Below are positions 37,257-45,867 of a stretch of 64,000 bases of DNA, one piece after another. The notes beneath the pieces were generated by a model, which made no database searches, was not told where the DNA came from, and saw nothing but the letters and a program-made list of their open reading frames with translations. Made by a program: the position numbers and the translations under genes. The stretch's first letter is position 1. Each line of letters starts with the position of its first letter. The stretch is from Skermanella mucosa (lineage in GTDB: Bacteria; Pseudomonadota; Alphaproteobacteria; Azospirillales; Azospirillaceae), in contig NZ_CP086106.1 in assembly GCF_016765655.2 (NCBI RefSeq), forward strand, positions 2,786,501 through 2,850,500. Reading direction: 5' to 3'.

Positions 37257-37781
37257 TCAGATTTCGATGATGAGCATGCGGAAGGCGGCCTTGAAGGCCA
37301 CCTGGGATTGATCAGCTGCCTGCTTGTTCACCAGAATTTCAACGGCCGGCTGGCTGGCGACCGACATGACGCAGCGGCCCGCGCGAACACAGCTGGAATC
37401 GGTCGAGACGGTGAGCAGGCGTTTCGCCTTCGCCGAGTCGAAGATCGCGCCGTGGTGCGCCGCCAAGCCCGTGGTCACGAAGACGACGCCGGCGCCCTCC
37501 AGCTTGTCCAGCTGGGTGACCGGCACCAGCAGCGGCTCCAGCGTCAGCGAGCCTTCCTTGAAACCACCGCCCAGCATGGCGGCCAGCCGGTCGGCGTCCG
37601 CCTTGGACGCTTCGATCTCCGGCGCGAAGACGATTGCCATCTTGGCGGGAGTGGCCGGCTTGGCCGTCAGGAAGCCCAACGACTTGGCGATGACCTGCAC
37701 ATCGTCCAGCGCCACGTCGGCGCGAGCCACGGCTGCGGGCAGGCAAAGCAGAACCGTCAGGACAAGCGCCTTCCACTTCAT
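37257..37781 (-). CDS. YfiR-like periplasmic regulator (DUF4154)
   Basis: A 174-residue protein with a signal peptide (ALVLTVLLCLPAAVARAD). The mature part ends with the YfiR-family pattern CVRAGRCVMSVASQPAVEILVNKQ and FKAAFRMLIIEI; the two cysteines can form a disulfide, which in Pseudomonas YfiR matters for stability. YfiR normally holds down the membrane diguanylate cyclase YfiN until released by cell-envelope signals. No cyclase is nearby; instead a TonB receptor and a chemoreceptor follow. GAGGA precedes the ATG by seven bases. Here YfiR may pass an outer-membrane signal to the chemoreceptor. That is inference. Confidence 0.88.
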   Translation of the reverse strand: MKWKALVLTVLLCLPAAVARADVALDDVQVIAKSLGFLTAKPATPAKMAIVFAPEIEASKADADRLAAMLGGGFKEGSLTLEPLLVPVTQLDKLEGAGVVFVTTGLAAHHGAIFDSAKAKRLLTVSTDSSCVRAGRCVMSVASQPAVEILVNKQAADQSQVAFKAAFRMLIIEI

Positions 37782-38007
37782 AAGCGTGTCCTCGCTGATT
37801 GGCGGGTAGTTTTCGGAAAGTCTCTCGGTTCGAAAGCTATAGTTTGCCTTTGCATGTCTCTAGTAAAACTTAGACGAATTTTGTGAATGAAATTGAATGG
37901 GTTATTTCAAAAGTGAAACTTCATAGTTCGCAAAGATCAGTAGATCGAGATCGATTGAATTCTTGGGTAATCACTTGCCGGTGTCGGGAAATCCCGCACA
38001 TCGGGCG

Positions 38008-38727
38008 TCAGACCGCCGCGAAGCAGTATCCCTGGCCGTGGATCGTCAGGATCAGCCTCGGATCCTGCGGATCGATCTCGATCTTGCGCCGCAGTCGCCC
38101 GATCAGCACGTCGATCGTGCGATCGTCCGGCGACCCGGGCCGCCTGTTTATGGCGGCGGTCAGGCGGTCGCGGTCGAGGATGCTCCCGGGATTGGACGAC
38201 AGCGTGACCAACAGGTCGAACTCGCTGCGAGTCAGCCGGACATTGCGCCCGGTCGGGTCCTGCAGATGGCGCCGCGCCAAGTCCAGCATCCACCCGTCGA
38301 AACGGCAGGTGGCTCCGGCGCCCGACCTTCCGGCACGCAGGCGGCGCAACAGGTTCCGGACGCGCAACGCCAGTTCCCGCTGGTTGAGAGGCTTCACAAG
38401 ATAGTCGTCGGCGCCCAGCTCCAAGCTGAGGATGCGGTCGACTTCCTCCGTCCGGGCGGTGACGACGATGATGCCGAGAGATTCGTCGCGGCGGAGTTGT
38501 CCGAGACGGGTGAATGAAACGCCGTCGGGCAGAGCCAGATCGGTGAGAAGCAGATCGAAACGCCGCTCCGCCAACGCCCGGTCCATCTCCCTCAGGCTCG
38601 CCGCTTCGACGATATGGTGGCCTTCCTGCCTCAGGACCGCGGCCGTTGCGGCGCGCTCGGGCGAGTCTCCTTCCACCAGCAGTATGGCATGCCGGTTGGA
38701 CGCACCGGTTTCAGTGCCCCGATCCAT
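38008..38727 (-). CDS. OmpR/PhoB-type response regulator
   Basis: A 239-residue two-domain regulator. The receiver has the acidic pair in LVEGDSPE, the phosphoacceptor aspartate in LLLTDLALPDG, T in VVTART and K in LVKPLN. The C-terminal winged helix has FDGWMLDLARRHLQD, LTRSEFDLLVTLSSNPGSILDR and DRTIDVLIGRLRRKIE, as in OmpR-type DNA binders. It precedes the YfiR/TonB-receptor/MCP genes on the same strand, 226 bases away, with an AT-rich gap that may hold their promoter. No histidine kinase is adjacent, so its partner is elsewhere. Confidence 0.94.
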   Translation of the reverse strand: MDRGTETGASNRHAILLVEGDSPERAATAAVLRQEGHHIVEAASLREMDRALAERRFDLLLTDLALPDGVSFTRLGQLRRDESLGIIVVTARTEEVDRILSLELGADDYLVKPLNQRELALRVRNLLRRLRAGRSGAGATCRFDGWMLDLARRHLQDPTGRNVRLTRSEFDLLVTLSSNPGSILDRDRLTAAINRRPGSPDDRTIDVLIGRLRRKIEIDPQDPRLILTIHGQGYCFAAV

Positions 38728-38861
38728 GTCGCTCGTCTCTGGTCAGCCCCGGCGCGGGCACTAGGTCCCCGGTATTGATAATCCGGGTCCCCTTGCCGGG
38801 CAAGCGGCATACCGTCTGTCCGGCTCTCCTGGGAGGCGAGAAAAGGCAGCTTGCCTCCCAT

Positions 38862-39122
38862 CTATCCGATCCTGCGGTGGACCCCGCTGATCAGGTGGAT
38901 CGCCTCCTGGATCTGGGCGGTTGCCTCGCGCAGGTCGGCGCACTCCAGGTCGTTGCTGTTCGCCGTTTCCAATTCCATGAGAGCGAGATCGACCTCCTCC
39001 GCCGCATCGCTCAGCAGAACTCCCGCCTCGGTCAATCTGACCCGCGTGTTCGCACCCTGCCCCGCAAATTGCAAATGTCGAAGCGCGTGGCGCAGGCTCC
39101 GGCTGAACTTCTGGAAATTCAT
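38862..39122 (-). CDS. Small helical hypothetical protein, 86 residues
   Basis: I recognise no family. The protein is helical and amphipathic: a basic first part (MNFQKFSRSLRHALRHLQ), a middle acidic stretch (SDAAEEVDLALMELETANSND), then AQIQEAIHLISGVHRRIG. It contains no membrane segment or signal. AGGAGGGG stands four bases before the ATG, which gives good support for translation. It lies upstream of the response regulator on the same strand, about 134 bases apart, and might be in the same message. A role as a small interaction partner is possible but unsupported. Confidence 0.7.
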   Translation of the reverse strand: MNFQKFSRSLRHALRHLQFAGQGANTRVRLTEAGVLLSDAAEEVDLALMELETANSNDLECADLREATAQIQEAIHLISGVHRRIG

Positions 39123-39203
39123 GATCCCCTCCTATCCGTTGGATGGAGGCAATTCAGCAACCCTCATGCCAGTCGGCGGAAGTCTATCCGGATTGTAAAG
39201 GGA

Positions 39204-39977
39204 CTATTCCTTTGCTGCCGACCTCTTCCGTCCGGTCAATGCCGAAATGATGCCATGGAAGGTCCTGACTTCCTGTTCAGTCATATCCATGCGCTGGAAG
39301 CAATTCCTTATCGATCGAATCATCGAAGGCTTTTTCTCGGGCGATGAAAAGAACCGCGAGTTTTCCAGTTCCTCTTCCAGGTGGGAGAACAGGTTGACCA
39401 GTTCTTCCTTGTTGGCGGGGCGGGTCGCTCCGGTGTGTAGATAGCGCCCAGGGGCCACGTCGCCGGTCTGGTACCATTCGTACCCGATGATCAGGACGGC
39501 CTGGGCGAGGTTGAGCGAGCTGAACGCCGGGTTCAGCGGTACCGTCAGGCTGGTGTCCGCCAGCGCCAGGTCGTCGTTGAACAGACCCGTCCGCTCCGGC
39601 CCGAACAGCACGCCGGTTGCAAGGCCGGCGGAAGACTGGGACCGCATCTCCGACGCCGCCTCGCGCGGTGTCATGATCCGCTTGATCATGCCGCGATTGC
39701 GCGCGGTGGTCGCGAAGACGTGGGACAGGTCGGCGATCGCGTCCTCCGTCCGGTCGAACAGGCGCGCGTTGTCGAGCACGAGGTCCGCTCCGGACGCGGA
39801 GGCCTTGGCGCTGCCGCTCGGCCATCCGTCGCGCGGACGGACCAGCCGAAGGTCGGTCAGCCCGCAGTTCAGCATGGCGCGGGCGCAGGTGCCGATATTC
39901 TCGCCGAGCTGGGGCTCGATCAGGATGATCGCCGGTCCGCCGAGCACGGCGTCCCGCTGGGGGTTGGTTCCTGCCAT
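39204..39977 (-). CDS. TrmJ-type SPOUT RNA methyltransferase
   Basis: A 257-residue SPOUT methyltransferase of the TrmH/TrmJ family. It shows AIILIEPQLGENIGTCARAMLNCGLTDL at the start, LFGPERTGLFNDDLALADTSLTVPLNPAFSSLNLAQAVLI with the knot loop and a C-terminal helical tail. TrmJ 2'-O-methylates position 32 of some tRNAs. I chose the ATG at 39977; a longer frame would overlap cimA. The C-terminal tail here (FFSSPEKKPSMIRSIRNCFQRM) is typical of alphaproteobacterial TrmJ. It follows cimA by 25 bases on the same strand, so it may be co-transcribed with it. Confidence 0.9.
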   Translation of the reverse strand: MAGTNPQRDAVLGGPAIILIEPQLGENIGTCARAMLNCGLTDLRLVRPRDGWPSGSAKASASGADLVLDNARLFDRTEDAIADLSHVFATTARNRGMIKRIMTPREAASEMRSQSSAGLATGVLFGPERTGLFNDDLALADTSLTVPLNPAFSSLNLAQAVLIIGYEWYQTGDVAPGRYLHTGATRPANKEELVNLFSHLEEELENSRFFSSPEKKPSMIRSIRNCFQRMDMTEQEVRTFHGIISALTGRKRSAAKE

Positions 39978-40002
39978 CTCTCTATACGTCTGACTATCTA
40001 AA

Positions 40003-41613
40003 TCACTGTCCGTCCCGTGCCGGGGCGGTGCTGGCGCGGTACAGCCGGTAGGTGATGCTGTCATGCAGCGCGTTGTAGGATGCGTCGATCACGTTGGCCG
40101 AGACGCCGACGGTCGTCCAGCGGGCGCCCCGCCCGTCGGTGCTCTCTATCATGACACGGGTCACCGCCTTGGTGCCGTCGTTGGGCGTCAGGATGCGGAC
40201 CTTGTAGTCGACCAGCCGGAGTCCTGCCAACTCCGGATAGGCGGGAAGCAGCGCCTTGCGCAGCGCAATGTCCAGCGCGTTGACGGGGCCGTTGCCCTCC
40301 GCGACCGTCATCAGGGACTGGCTGCCGACATCCAGCTTGATGGTCGCCTCGGACAGGGTGATCAGTTCGTCCCGGGCGTTCCAGCGCCGCTCGTCGATGA
40401 CCCGGAAGCTCTGGAGACGGAAGAAATCCGGCACCTCGCCCAGGGCGCGGCGGGCCAGCAACTCGAAGCTCGCCTCGGCGCCGTCATAGGCGTAGCCGTC
40501 ATATTCCCGCCGCTTGACCAGATCCACCAGATCGGCGATGCGCTCGTCCCGCGGATCGATCTCGATGCCGATCTCGCGGAAACGGGCGAGCAGGTTCGAC
40601 CGGCCGGCCTGGTCCGAGACGACGATGGTCCTGCGGTTACCGACGCTGGCAGGGTCCACGTGCTCGTAGCTCGTCGGGTCCTTCTCGACCGCCGAGACAT
40701 GCAGGCCGCCCTTGTGGGCGAAGGCGCTTTCCCCGACATAGGGCGCGTGCCGGTTGGGCGCCCGGTTCAGCCTTTCGTCCAATCCGCGCGAGACCTGGGT
40801 GAGGCGGCGCAGGCCGTCGGCCGTAATGCCGGTCTCGAAGCCCATCTTCAGCATCAGCGTCGGGATCAGCGACACCAGGTTGGCGTTGCCGCAACGCTCT
40901 CCCAGCCCGTTCAGCGTCCCCTGGACCATGCGCGCGCCGGCGCGGATCGCCGTCAGGGAGTTGGCGACGGCGTTCTCCGTGTCATTATGGGTGTGAATGC
41001 CCAGGTTGCCGCCGGGAATGCGCTCCGCCACGGCGCGGACGATGCGCTCTACCTCGTCGGGGAGCGAGCCGCCGTTGGTGTCGCACAGCACGACCCAGCG
41101 GGCGCCGGCCTCATAGGCCGCCCTCAGGCATTCCAGCGCATAGTCCGGGTTGGCCTTGTAGCCGTCGAAGAAATGCTCGGCGTCGAACAGCGCCTCGCCC
41201 TTGCGCTCCCGGATCAGCCGGATGCTGTCGGAGATCAGTTCCAGGTTCTCCGCGCGCGGGATGTTCAGCGCCACGTCCACATGGAAGTCCCAGGTCTTGC
41301 CGACCATGCAGACCGCATCGCATTTCGCACCGACCAAGCCGGCCAGGCCGGGGTCGTTAGCCGCGCTCCGGCCGGGCCGGCGGGTCATGCCGAACGCGGT
41401 GAAGGTGGCGTTCCGCAACTCCGGCGGGTCGGCGAAGAAGGCGTCGTCGGTCGGGTTGGCGCCCGGCCATCCGCCCTCGACATAGTCGATCCCAAGCAGG
41501 TCCAGGTCCTGGGCGATGGCGGTCTTGTCCGCCACCGAGAAATCGACTCCCTGGGTCTGCGCGCCGTCCCGGAGGGTCGTGTCGTAGAGATAGATGCGCT
41601 CGCCCATGGTCAC
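40003..41613 (-). CDS. cimA: Citramalate synthase
   Basis: A 536-residue protein of the isopropylmalate/citramalate synthase family. The TIM barrel begins [31 protein letters not shown] and contains the metal-binding [14 protein letters not shown] and [30 protein letters not shown]. The C-terminal LeuA dimerisation/regulatory domain (from about residue 400) is complete. It makes (R)-citramalate from pyruvate and acetyl-CoA, the entry to threonine-independent isoleucine synthesis. The start is taken as GTG at 41613, overlapping the cysS stop (GTGA) with GGAAG five bases before; ATG at 41607 is the alternative. Confidence 0.93.
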   Translation of the reverse strand: MTMGERIYLYDTTLRDGAQTQGVDFSVADKTAIAQDLDLLGIDYVEGGWPGANPTDDAFFADPPELRNATFTAFGMTRRPGRSAANDPGLAGLVGAKCDAVCMVGKTWDFHVDVALNIPRAENLELISDSIRLIRERKGEALFDAEHFFDGYKANPDYALECLRAAYEAGARWVVLCDTNGGSLPDEVERIVRAVAERIPGGNLGIHTHNDTENAVANSLTAIRAGARMVQGTLNGLGERCGNANLVSLIPTLMLKMGFETGITADGLRRLTQVSRGLDERLNRAPNRHAPYVGESAFAHKGGLHVSAVEKDPTSYEHVDPASVGNRRTIVVSDQAGRSNLLARFREIGIEIDPRDERIADLVDLVKRREYDGYAYDGAEASFELLARRALGEVPDFFRLQSFRVIDERRWNARDELITLSEATIKLDVGSQSLMTVAEGNGPVNALDIALRKALLPAYPELAGLRLVDYKVRILTPNDGTKAVTRVMIESTDGRGARWTTVGVSANVIDASYNALHDSITYRLYRASTAPARDGQ

Positions 41614-42983
41614 GCCCGCTTCCAGGTGGTCCCGCCGGGACCGTCCTCAAGGACGATGCCCTGGTCGGCTAGTTCCTTCCGGATCCGGTCGGCGGCCGCG
41701 AAGTCCTTCGACTTGCGGGCCTGCTTGCGCTGCTCGATCAACGCTTCGATGGCCGCGGCGTCCGGCCCGTCGGCATCGCCGCCGCGGAACCACTCCGTCG
41801 GGTCCTGCCCAAGCAGGCCCAGCGCGCCTCCGGCCCCCAGCAGCGCGCCCTTCAGGGCCGCGCGCTCCGCAGGGTCGGTCGCCTTGTTCAGGGCAGAGAC
41901 GATGCCGTGGACGTGGCTGATCGCCAGCGGCGTGTTAAGATCGTCCTCCAGCGCCGCCATCACCTCGGCCGGCACGCCGTCCCCCGACGCGGGCACGTCC
42001 TCGACGGCGCGCAACGCCGTGTACCACCGGTCGAGGGTCGCCTTGGACTGTTTCAGCCCGTCCTTGGTGAAGTCGAGCGGCTGGCGGTAATGGGATCCTA
42101 GCAGGGTCAGGCGGATCGCCTCGCCGGGGAACTCGCCCAGCAGGTCGCGGACGGTGAAGAAGTTGCCCAGGCTCTTGGACATCTTCTCGCCTTCCACCGT
42201 CAGGAAGCCGTTATGGATCCAGTACCGCGCCAGCGGCGCGCCGCCATGGACGCAGACGGACTGCGCGATCTCGTTCTCATGGTGCGGAAAGATCAGGTCC
42301 AGTCCGCCGCCATGGATGTCGAAGGTTTCCCCCAGGTGCTCCTCCGCCATGGCGGAGCACTCGATGTGCCAGCCCGGCCGTCCCCGCCCCCAGGGGCTGT
42401 CCCAGCCCGGCACCTCCGGGGCGGAGGGCTTCCACAGCACGAAGTCGGCAGGGTCGCGCTTGTACGGCGCCACCTCGACGCGGGCGCCCGCGATCAGCTC
42501 GTCCCGGGACCGGCGCGACAGCCGGCCATAGTCCGCCATCGACGGCACGCTGAACAGCACGTGGCCTTCGGCCTCGTAGGCATTGCCGGCCGCGATCAGG
42601 CGCCCGATCATCCGGATCATCTGGGCGACATGGGTGGTCGCCCGCGGCTCGACGTCCGGCGGCAGGGCGTTCAAAGCGGCCATGTCCTTGTGATAGGCCT
42701 CGGTCGTGCGGGAGGTGACGCTGTCTATGTTCTCCCCGCTGTCGCGTGCCCGGTCGATGATCTTGTCGTCCACGTCGGTGATGTTCCGCACGTAGCGGAC
42801 CTCGCCGTAGAGCCGGCGTAGCAGGCGGTACAGCACGTCGAACACGACGACCGGGCGCGCGTTGCCGATATGGGCGTAGTCATAGACCGTCGGGCCGCAC
42901 ACATAGAGGCCCACCTTGCCCGGCACCAGCGGCTCGAACCGTTCCTTCTGGCGGGTCAGCGTGTTGAAAAGATCCAGCGCCAC
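41610..42983 (-). CDS. cysS: Cysteinyl-tRNA synthetase
   Basis: A 457-residue class I tRNA synthetase. The zinc cysteine and HIGH-like motif are in [21 protein letters not shown], further zinc ligands are in [15 protein letters not shown] and [15 protein letters not shown], and the KMSKS loop is [11 protein letters not shown]. It charges tRNA-Cys. The start is GTG at 42983, with GGAAG six bases before it; the frame upstream is unrelated sequence from gltX. It lies 26 bases after gltX and overlaps cimA, so gltX-cysS-cimA-trmJ appear to form one run. Confidence 0.97.
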   Translation of the reverse strand: MALDLFNTLTRQKERFEPLVPGKVGLYVCGPTVYDYAHIGNARPVVVFDVLYRLLRRLYGEVRYVRNITDVDDKIIDRARDSGENIDSVTSRTTEAYHKDMAALNALPPDVEPRATTHVAQMIRMIGRLIAAGNAYEAEGHVLFSVPSMADYGRLSRRSRDELIAGARVEVAPYKRDPADFVLWKPSAPEVPGWDSPWGRGRPGWHIECSAMAEEHLGETFDIHGGGLDLIFPHHENEIAQSVCVHGGAPLARYWIHNGFLTVEGEKMSKSLGNFFTVRDLLGEFPGEAIRLTLLGSHYRQPLDFTKDGLKQSKATLDRWYTALRAVEDVPASGDGVPAEVMAALEDDLNTPLAISHVHGIVSALNKATDPAERAALKGALLGAGGALGLLGQDPTEWFRGGDADGPDAAAIEALIEQRKQARKSKDFAAADRIRKELADQGIVLEDGPGGTTWKRA

Positions 42984-43009
42984 CGGTTCTTCCTTAAAAC
43001 AAATCGACT

Positions 43010-44353
43010 TCAGGCAACCCGGCCGGCGAGGCGCGCTTCCGCCCGCTCGCGACCGATGAGAGGTAACAAATTCTTCAGCTCCGGTCCATGGTCGCGGCCG
43101 GTGAGCGCCAAGCGCAACGGCATGAACAGGCCCTTGCCCTTGCGCCCGGTGGCCGACTTGACGGCGGAAGTCCAGGTGCTCCACGTCGTCTCGTCCCAAG
43201 GCTCCGCCGGCAGAAGCGCCGCTGCGGCGGAGGTGAATTCCGCGTCCTCGACAGTAGGCTCGATCGGCTCCCGCGCGACGTGCCACCACTCCGCCACGTC
43301 GGCAATCCGCGACAGGTTGGGCCGCACCGCTTCCCAGAACATGGCGTCGATCCCGCCGAAGCCCAGGGCTTGCAGCCGGCCGGCGACCGCCTCGAAAGGC
43401 GTCGCGTGGAGCACGCGGGCGTTCAGCCGGGCCAGCTCCTCCGGATCGAACTTGGGGGCGCCGCGGGCGACCTTGGCCATGTCGAATTCGGCCGCCAGCT
43501 CCGCCAGGCTCATGCGGGCCTCGATCGCGTCCGACGTGCCCAGCTTGGCGAGCAGGCTGTTGATCGCCATCGGCTCGATGCCCTGGTCGTCGCGCAGGCT
43601 GGCGACGCTGATGCTGCCCAGCCGCTTCGACAGGCCCGCCCCCGTCGCGTCGGTCAGCAGCGGCAGGTGGGCGAAGCCCGGCACCGGTCCGCCCAGCGCC
43701 TGCCAGAGCTGGACCTGCACCGCCGTGTTGGCGACGTGGTCCTCCCCCCGGATGACGTGGGTGATGCCCAGCTCGATGTCGTCTACGACGGACGACAGCG
43801 TGTAGAGCGTCCGTCCGTCCTCGCGGATCAGCACCGGATCGCTGAGGTCCCTTCCGTGGAAATGCTGCGGACCGCGAACCAGGTCGTCCCATTCCACCGG
43901 CTCGTGCTCCAGCAGGAATCGCCAGTGCGGCGTCCGCCCCTCGGCTTCCAGGCGCGCCCGGTCCGCGTCGGTCAGCCGCAGCGCCGCGCGGTCGTAGATC
44001 GGCGGCAGGCCGCGGCCGAGCAGGCTCTTGCGCTTGAGCGACAGTTCCTCGGCCGTCTCATAGCAGGGATAGAGGCGCCCGGCTCCCTTCAGCCGCTCGA
44101 CCGCCGCCGCGTAGCGGTCCAGCCGGTCCGACTGCCTGGCGAACCGGTCCCATTCCAGCCCCAGCCAGCGGAGGTCGCGCTCTATCCCGGCGGCATATTC
44201 GACGGTCGACCGTTCGAGGTCGGTGTCGTCGAGGCGCAGCAGGAAGCTGCCCCCCTGGCTGCGGGCGAACAGCCAGTTCACCAGCGCCAGGCGGATGTTG
44301 CCGACATGGAGCTGACCGGTCGGGCTCGGCGCGAAACGGACGGCGACGCTCAT
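43010..44353 (-). CDS. gltX: Glutamyl-tRNA synthetase
   Basis: A 447-residue class I synthetase. It opens [27 protein letters not shown] with the HIGH-like element (HVGN), has [16 protein letters not shown], and the KMSKS-like loop is [10 protein letters not shown]. Alphaproteobacteria often carry two GltX proteins; this is the shorter type with residues such as [16 protein letters not shown], similar to the GltX2 group, which may also charge tRNA-Gln before amidation. I use the ATG at 44353, at the conserved start; the longer frame adds 15 residues. It is followed by cysS on the same strand. Confidence 0.95.
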   Translation of the reverse strand: MSVAVRFAPSPTGQLHVGNIRLALVNWLFARSQGGSFLLRLDDTDLERSTVEYAAGIERDLRWLGLEWDRFARQSDRLDRYAAAVERLKGAGRLYPCYETAEELSLKRKSLLGRGLPPIYDRAALRLTDADRARLEAEGRTPHWRFLLEHEPVEWDDLVRGPQHFHGRDLSDPVLIREDGRTLYTLSSVVDDIELGITHVIRGEDHVANTAVQVQLWQALGGPVPGFAHLPLLTDATGAGLSKRLGSISVASLRDDQGIEPMAINSLLAKLGTSDAIEARMSLAELAAEFDMAKVARGAPKFDPEELARLNARVLHATPFEAVAGRLQALGFGGIDAMFWEAVRPNLSRIADVAEWWHVAREPIEPTVEDAEFTSAAAALLPAEPWDETTWSTWTSAVKSATGRKGKGLFMPLRLALTGRDHGPELKNLLPLIGRERAEARLAGRVA

Positions 44354-44444
44354 GGATCTCTTCGGGCTTCGGGAACACAGGGCCGGCACCGATAGCACAC
44401 CGGGGCTCCATGCGAAACGGCGGAAACCCGGTCCATCCCCTGCC

Positions 44445-45761
44445 CTACTCCACGTCCACCCGAAGCTTCATCTTGGGATGGATGCCGCAGAACACATGAT
44501 AGGTGCCGGGCTCGGTGAAGGGCAGGCTGACATGCTCGCCCGGTTCCTGGTATCCGCTGTTGAAGTCCATGTTCTCTTCGAACACACGGATATTGTGCGC
44601 CCGGGTGTCCTGGTTCTGGATCGTCAGGACCTCGCCGGCCTTGACATGGACATGGCGGTGGCTGAAACGCTTGTCCTTCTGCACGATCGTCAGGGTATCG
44701 GAGGTTTCGGACTCCGGCGTCGAGGCGACGGCGAGGCTATCCGCCGCGGTCGCGGGATCGGGGCTGAGGCTGCGCAGGAAGGCGACAAGGTCGGCCTTTT
44801 CCCGGTCCGACAGGGCGTCGATCCTCGGCAGGTCGGGCGACAGGGTGTCCCGGCGGACGATGCCGCTGCGGTAATGCTCGACCACCCCTTCCAGCGTCCC
44901 GATGGAGCCGTCATGCATGTAGGGGGCGCGGTCGGCGACGTTCCGCAACGGCGGCGTCTTGAAGGCGTGGTTCAACTCCGGCAGACCCAGGATCGCGCCG
45001 CGGCCGAGGTCGTCGCCGGGCAGGCCGATGTCATGGAAGGCATGGTCGGTGAACTGCCAGCCGGAATGGCAGGAGGTACAACCCGCCGGACCGGTGAACA
45101 CCTCGAAGCCGCGCTTCGCCTCCTCGCTGATTGCCCCGCCGTCCCCGCCGACCCAGCGGTCGAAGGGCGTGACGCCGGAAACCAGGGTTCGTTCGAACGT
45201 GGCCAGCGCCTTGGCGACGGTGACCGGCGTGATCCTCGGGTCCTCCGGGAAGGCTCGGGCGAACAGAGGCGGATACTCCGGGTCCGCTTCCAGCGTCCGA
45301 ACCATGCCTTCCAGAGTCTGGTTCATCTCGCGCGGGTTCTGGACCGGGCCGAGCGCCTGTTCCTCCAGGCTGCCGGCGCGGCCGTCCCAGAAGAACAGCT
45401 CGCCCCAGGCCGCATCCTGGACCGAAGGCGTCCGGCGACCCAGGGGCGTCCCGTCCAGCCCCTGGTGGGCCGGCACCCCGTCCTGCCACCCGGAAACCGG
45501 CGCGTGGCAGGTGGCGCACGACCGGTCTCCCGCTCCGGACAGGCTGGCGTCGAAGAACAGCTTGCGGCCCAGTTCGGCCTTCGCCTCGGTGAAAGGATTG
45601 TCGTCCGGAAAGGGAACGGATTCGGGTCTGACATAGTCGGCCAGCACCGATGCCACCGCCGAATCGAGTTTCCGTTGCGCCAGGGCGGGCATGCCGCCCA
45701 GCAGGGTGCAAACCAGGCTGGCCATCAGGACGTGGAAAGGATTGACAGCGGAAAAGCGCAT
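44445..45761 (-). CDS. Di-haem cytochrome c peroxidase fused to a C-terminal cupredoxin
   Basis: A 438-residue exported protein with a signal peptide ([18 protein letters not shown]). The main body is a CcpA/MauG-type di-haem domain with two haem sites, CATCH (about residue 82) and CTSCH (about residue 230), and [19 protein letters not shown] between. The last 95 residues form a plastocyanin-like domain: AHNIRV for one copper histidine and FCGIHPKM with the Cys, His and Met. Peroxide reduction by the haem domain with electrons from the attached copper site is a plausible reading. Fusion of the two domains is uncommon. It is 92 bases upstream of gltX on the same strand. Confidence 0.9.
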   Translation of the reverse strand: MRFSAVNPFHVLMASLVCTLLGGMPALAQRKLDSAVASVLADYVRPESVPFPDDNPFTEAKAELGRKLFFDASLSGAGDRSCATCHAPVSGWQDGVPAHQGLDGTPLGRRTPSVQDAAWGELFFWDGRAGSLEEQALGPVQNPREMNQTLEGMVRTLEADPEYPPLFARAFPEDPRITPVTVAKALATFERTLVSGVTPFDRWVGGDGGAISEEAKRGFEVFTGPAGCTSCHSGWQFTDHAFHDIGLPGDDLGRGAILGLPELNHAFKTPPLRNVADRAPYMHDGSIGTLEGVVEHYRSGIVRRDTLSPDLPRIDALSDREKADLVAFLRSLSPDPATAADSLAVASTPESETSDTLTIVQKDKRFSHRHVHVKAGEVLTIQNQDTRAHNIRVFEENMDFNSGYQEPGEHVSLPFTEPGTYHVFCGIHPKMKLRVDVE

Positions 45762-45809
45762 TCGATTCAGGGCCTCGGTACGGGCGGATTACCGTGGCCA
45801 CGACACTAC

Positions 45810-45836
45810 TGCAAATCACTCGCATTAGCGATGCGA
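45810..45836 (-). promoter_or_regulatory. Candidate Fur/Mur-like or dyad site upstream of the peroxidase
   Basis: TGCAAAT-C-ACTCGCA (45810-45824) resembles a 7-1-7 metal-regulator box, and TCGCAT-TAGCG-ATGCGA (45820-45836) is an overlapping perfect dyad. It lies about 50-75 bases before the peroxidase start. The regulator is a guess. Confidence 0.3.
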
Positions 45837-45867
45837 CGGAATGCACCCCTGCCAAGGGCGCGGCGCG

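Noticed and set aside
33247-37311. Very long open frame (1354 codons) on the plus strand
   Set aside because: It lies antisense to the chemoreceptor and TonB-receptor genes, whose proteins show clear domains. The frame is rich in Arg, Gly, Asp and His from the GC-rich complement and has no family features.
40003-40064. Longer start for the SPOUT methylase overlapping cimA
   Set aside because: It would add 29 residues encoded within the cimA 3' end, without a ribosome site. The ATG at 39977 fits the family.
44353-44398. Longer gltX start at 44398
   Set aside because: The added 15 residues are not part of GltX and precede the universal [13 protein letters not shown] start.
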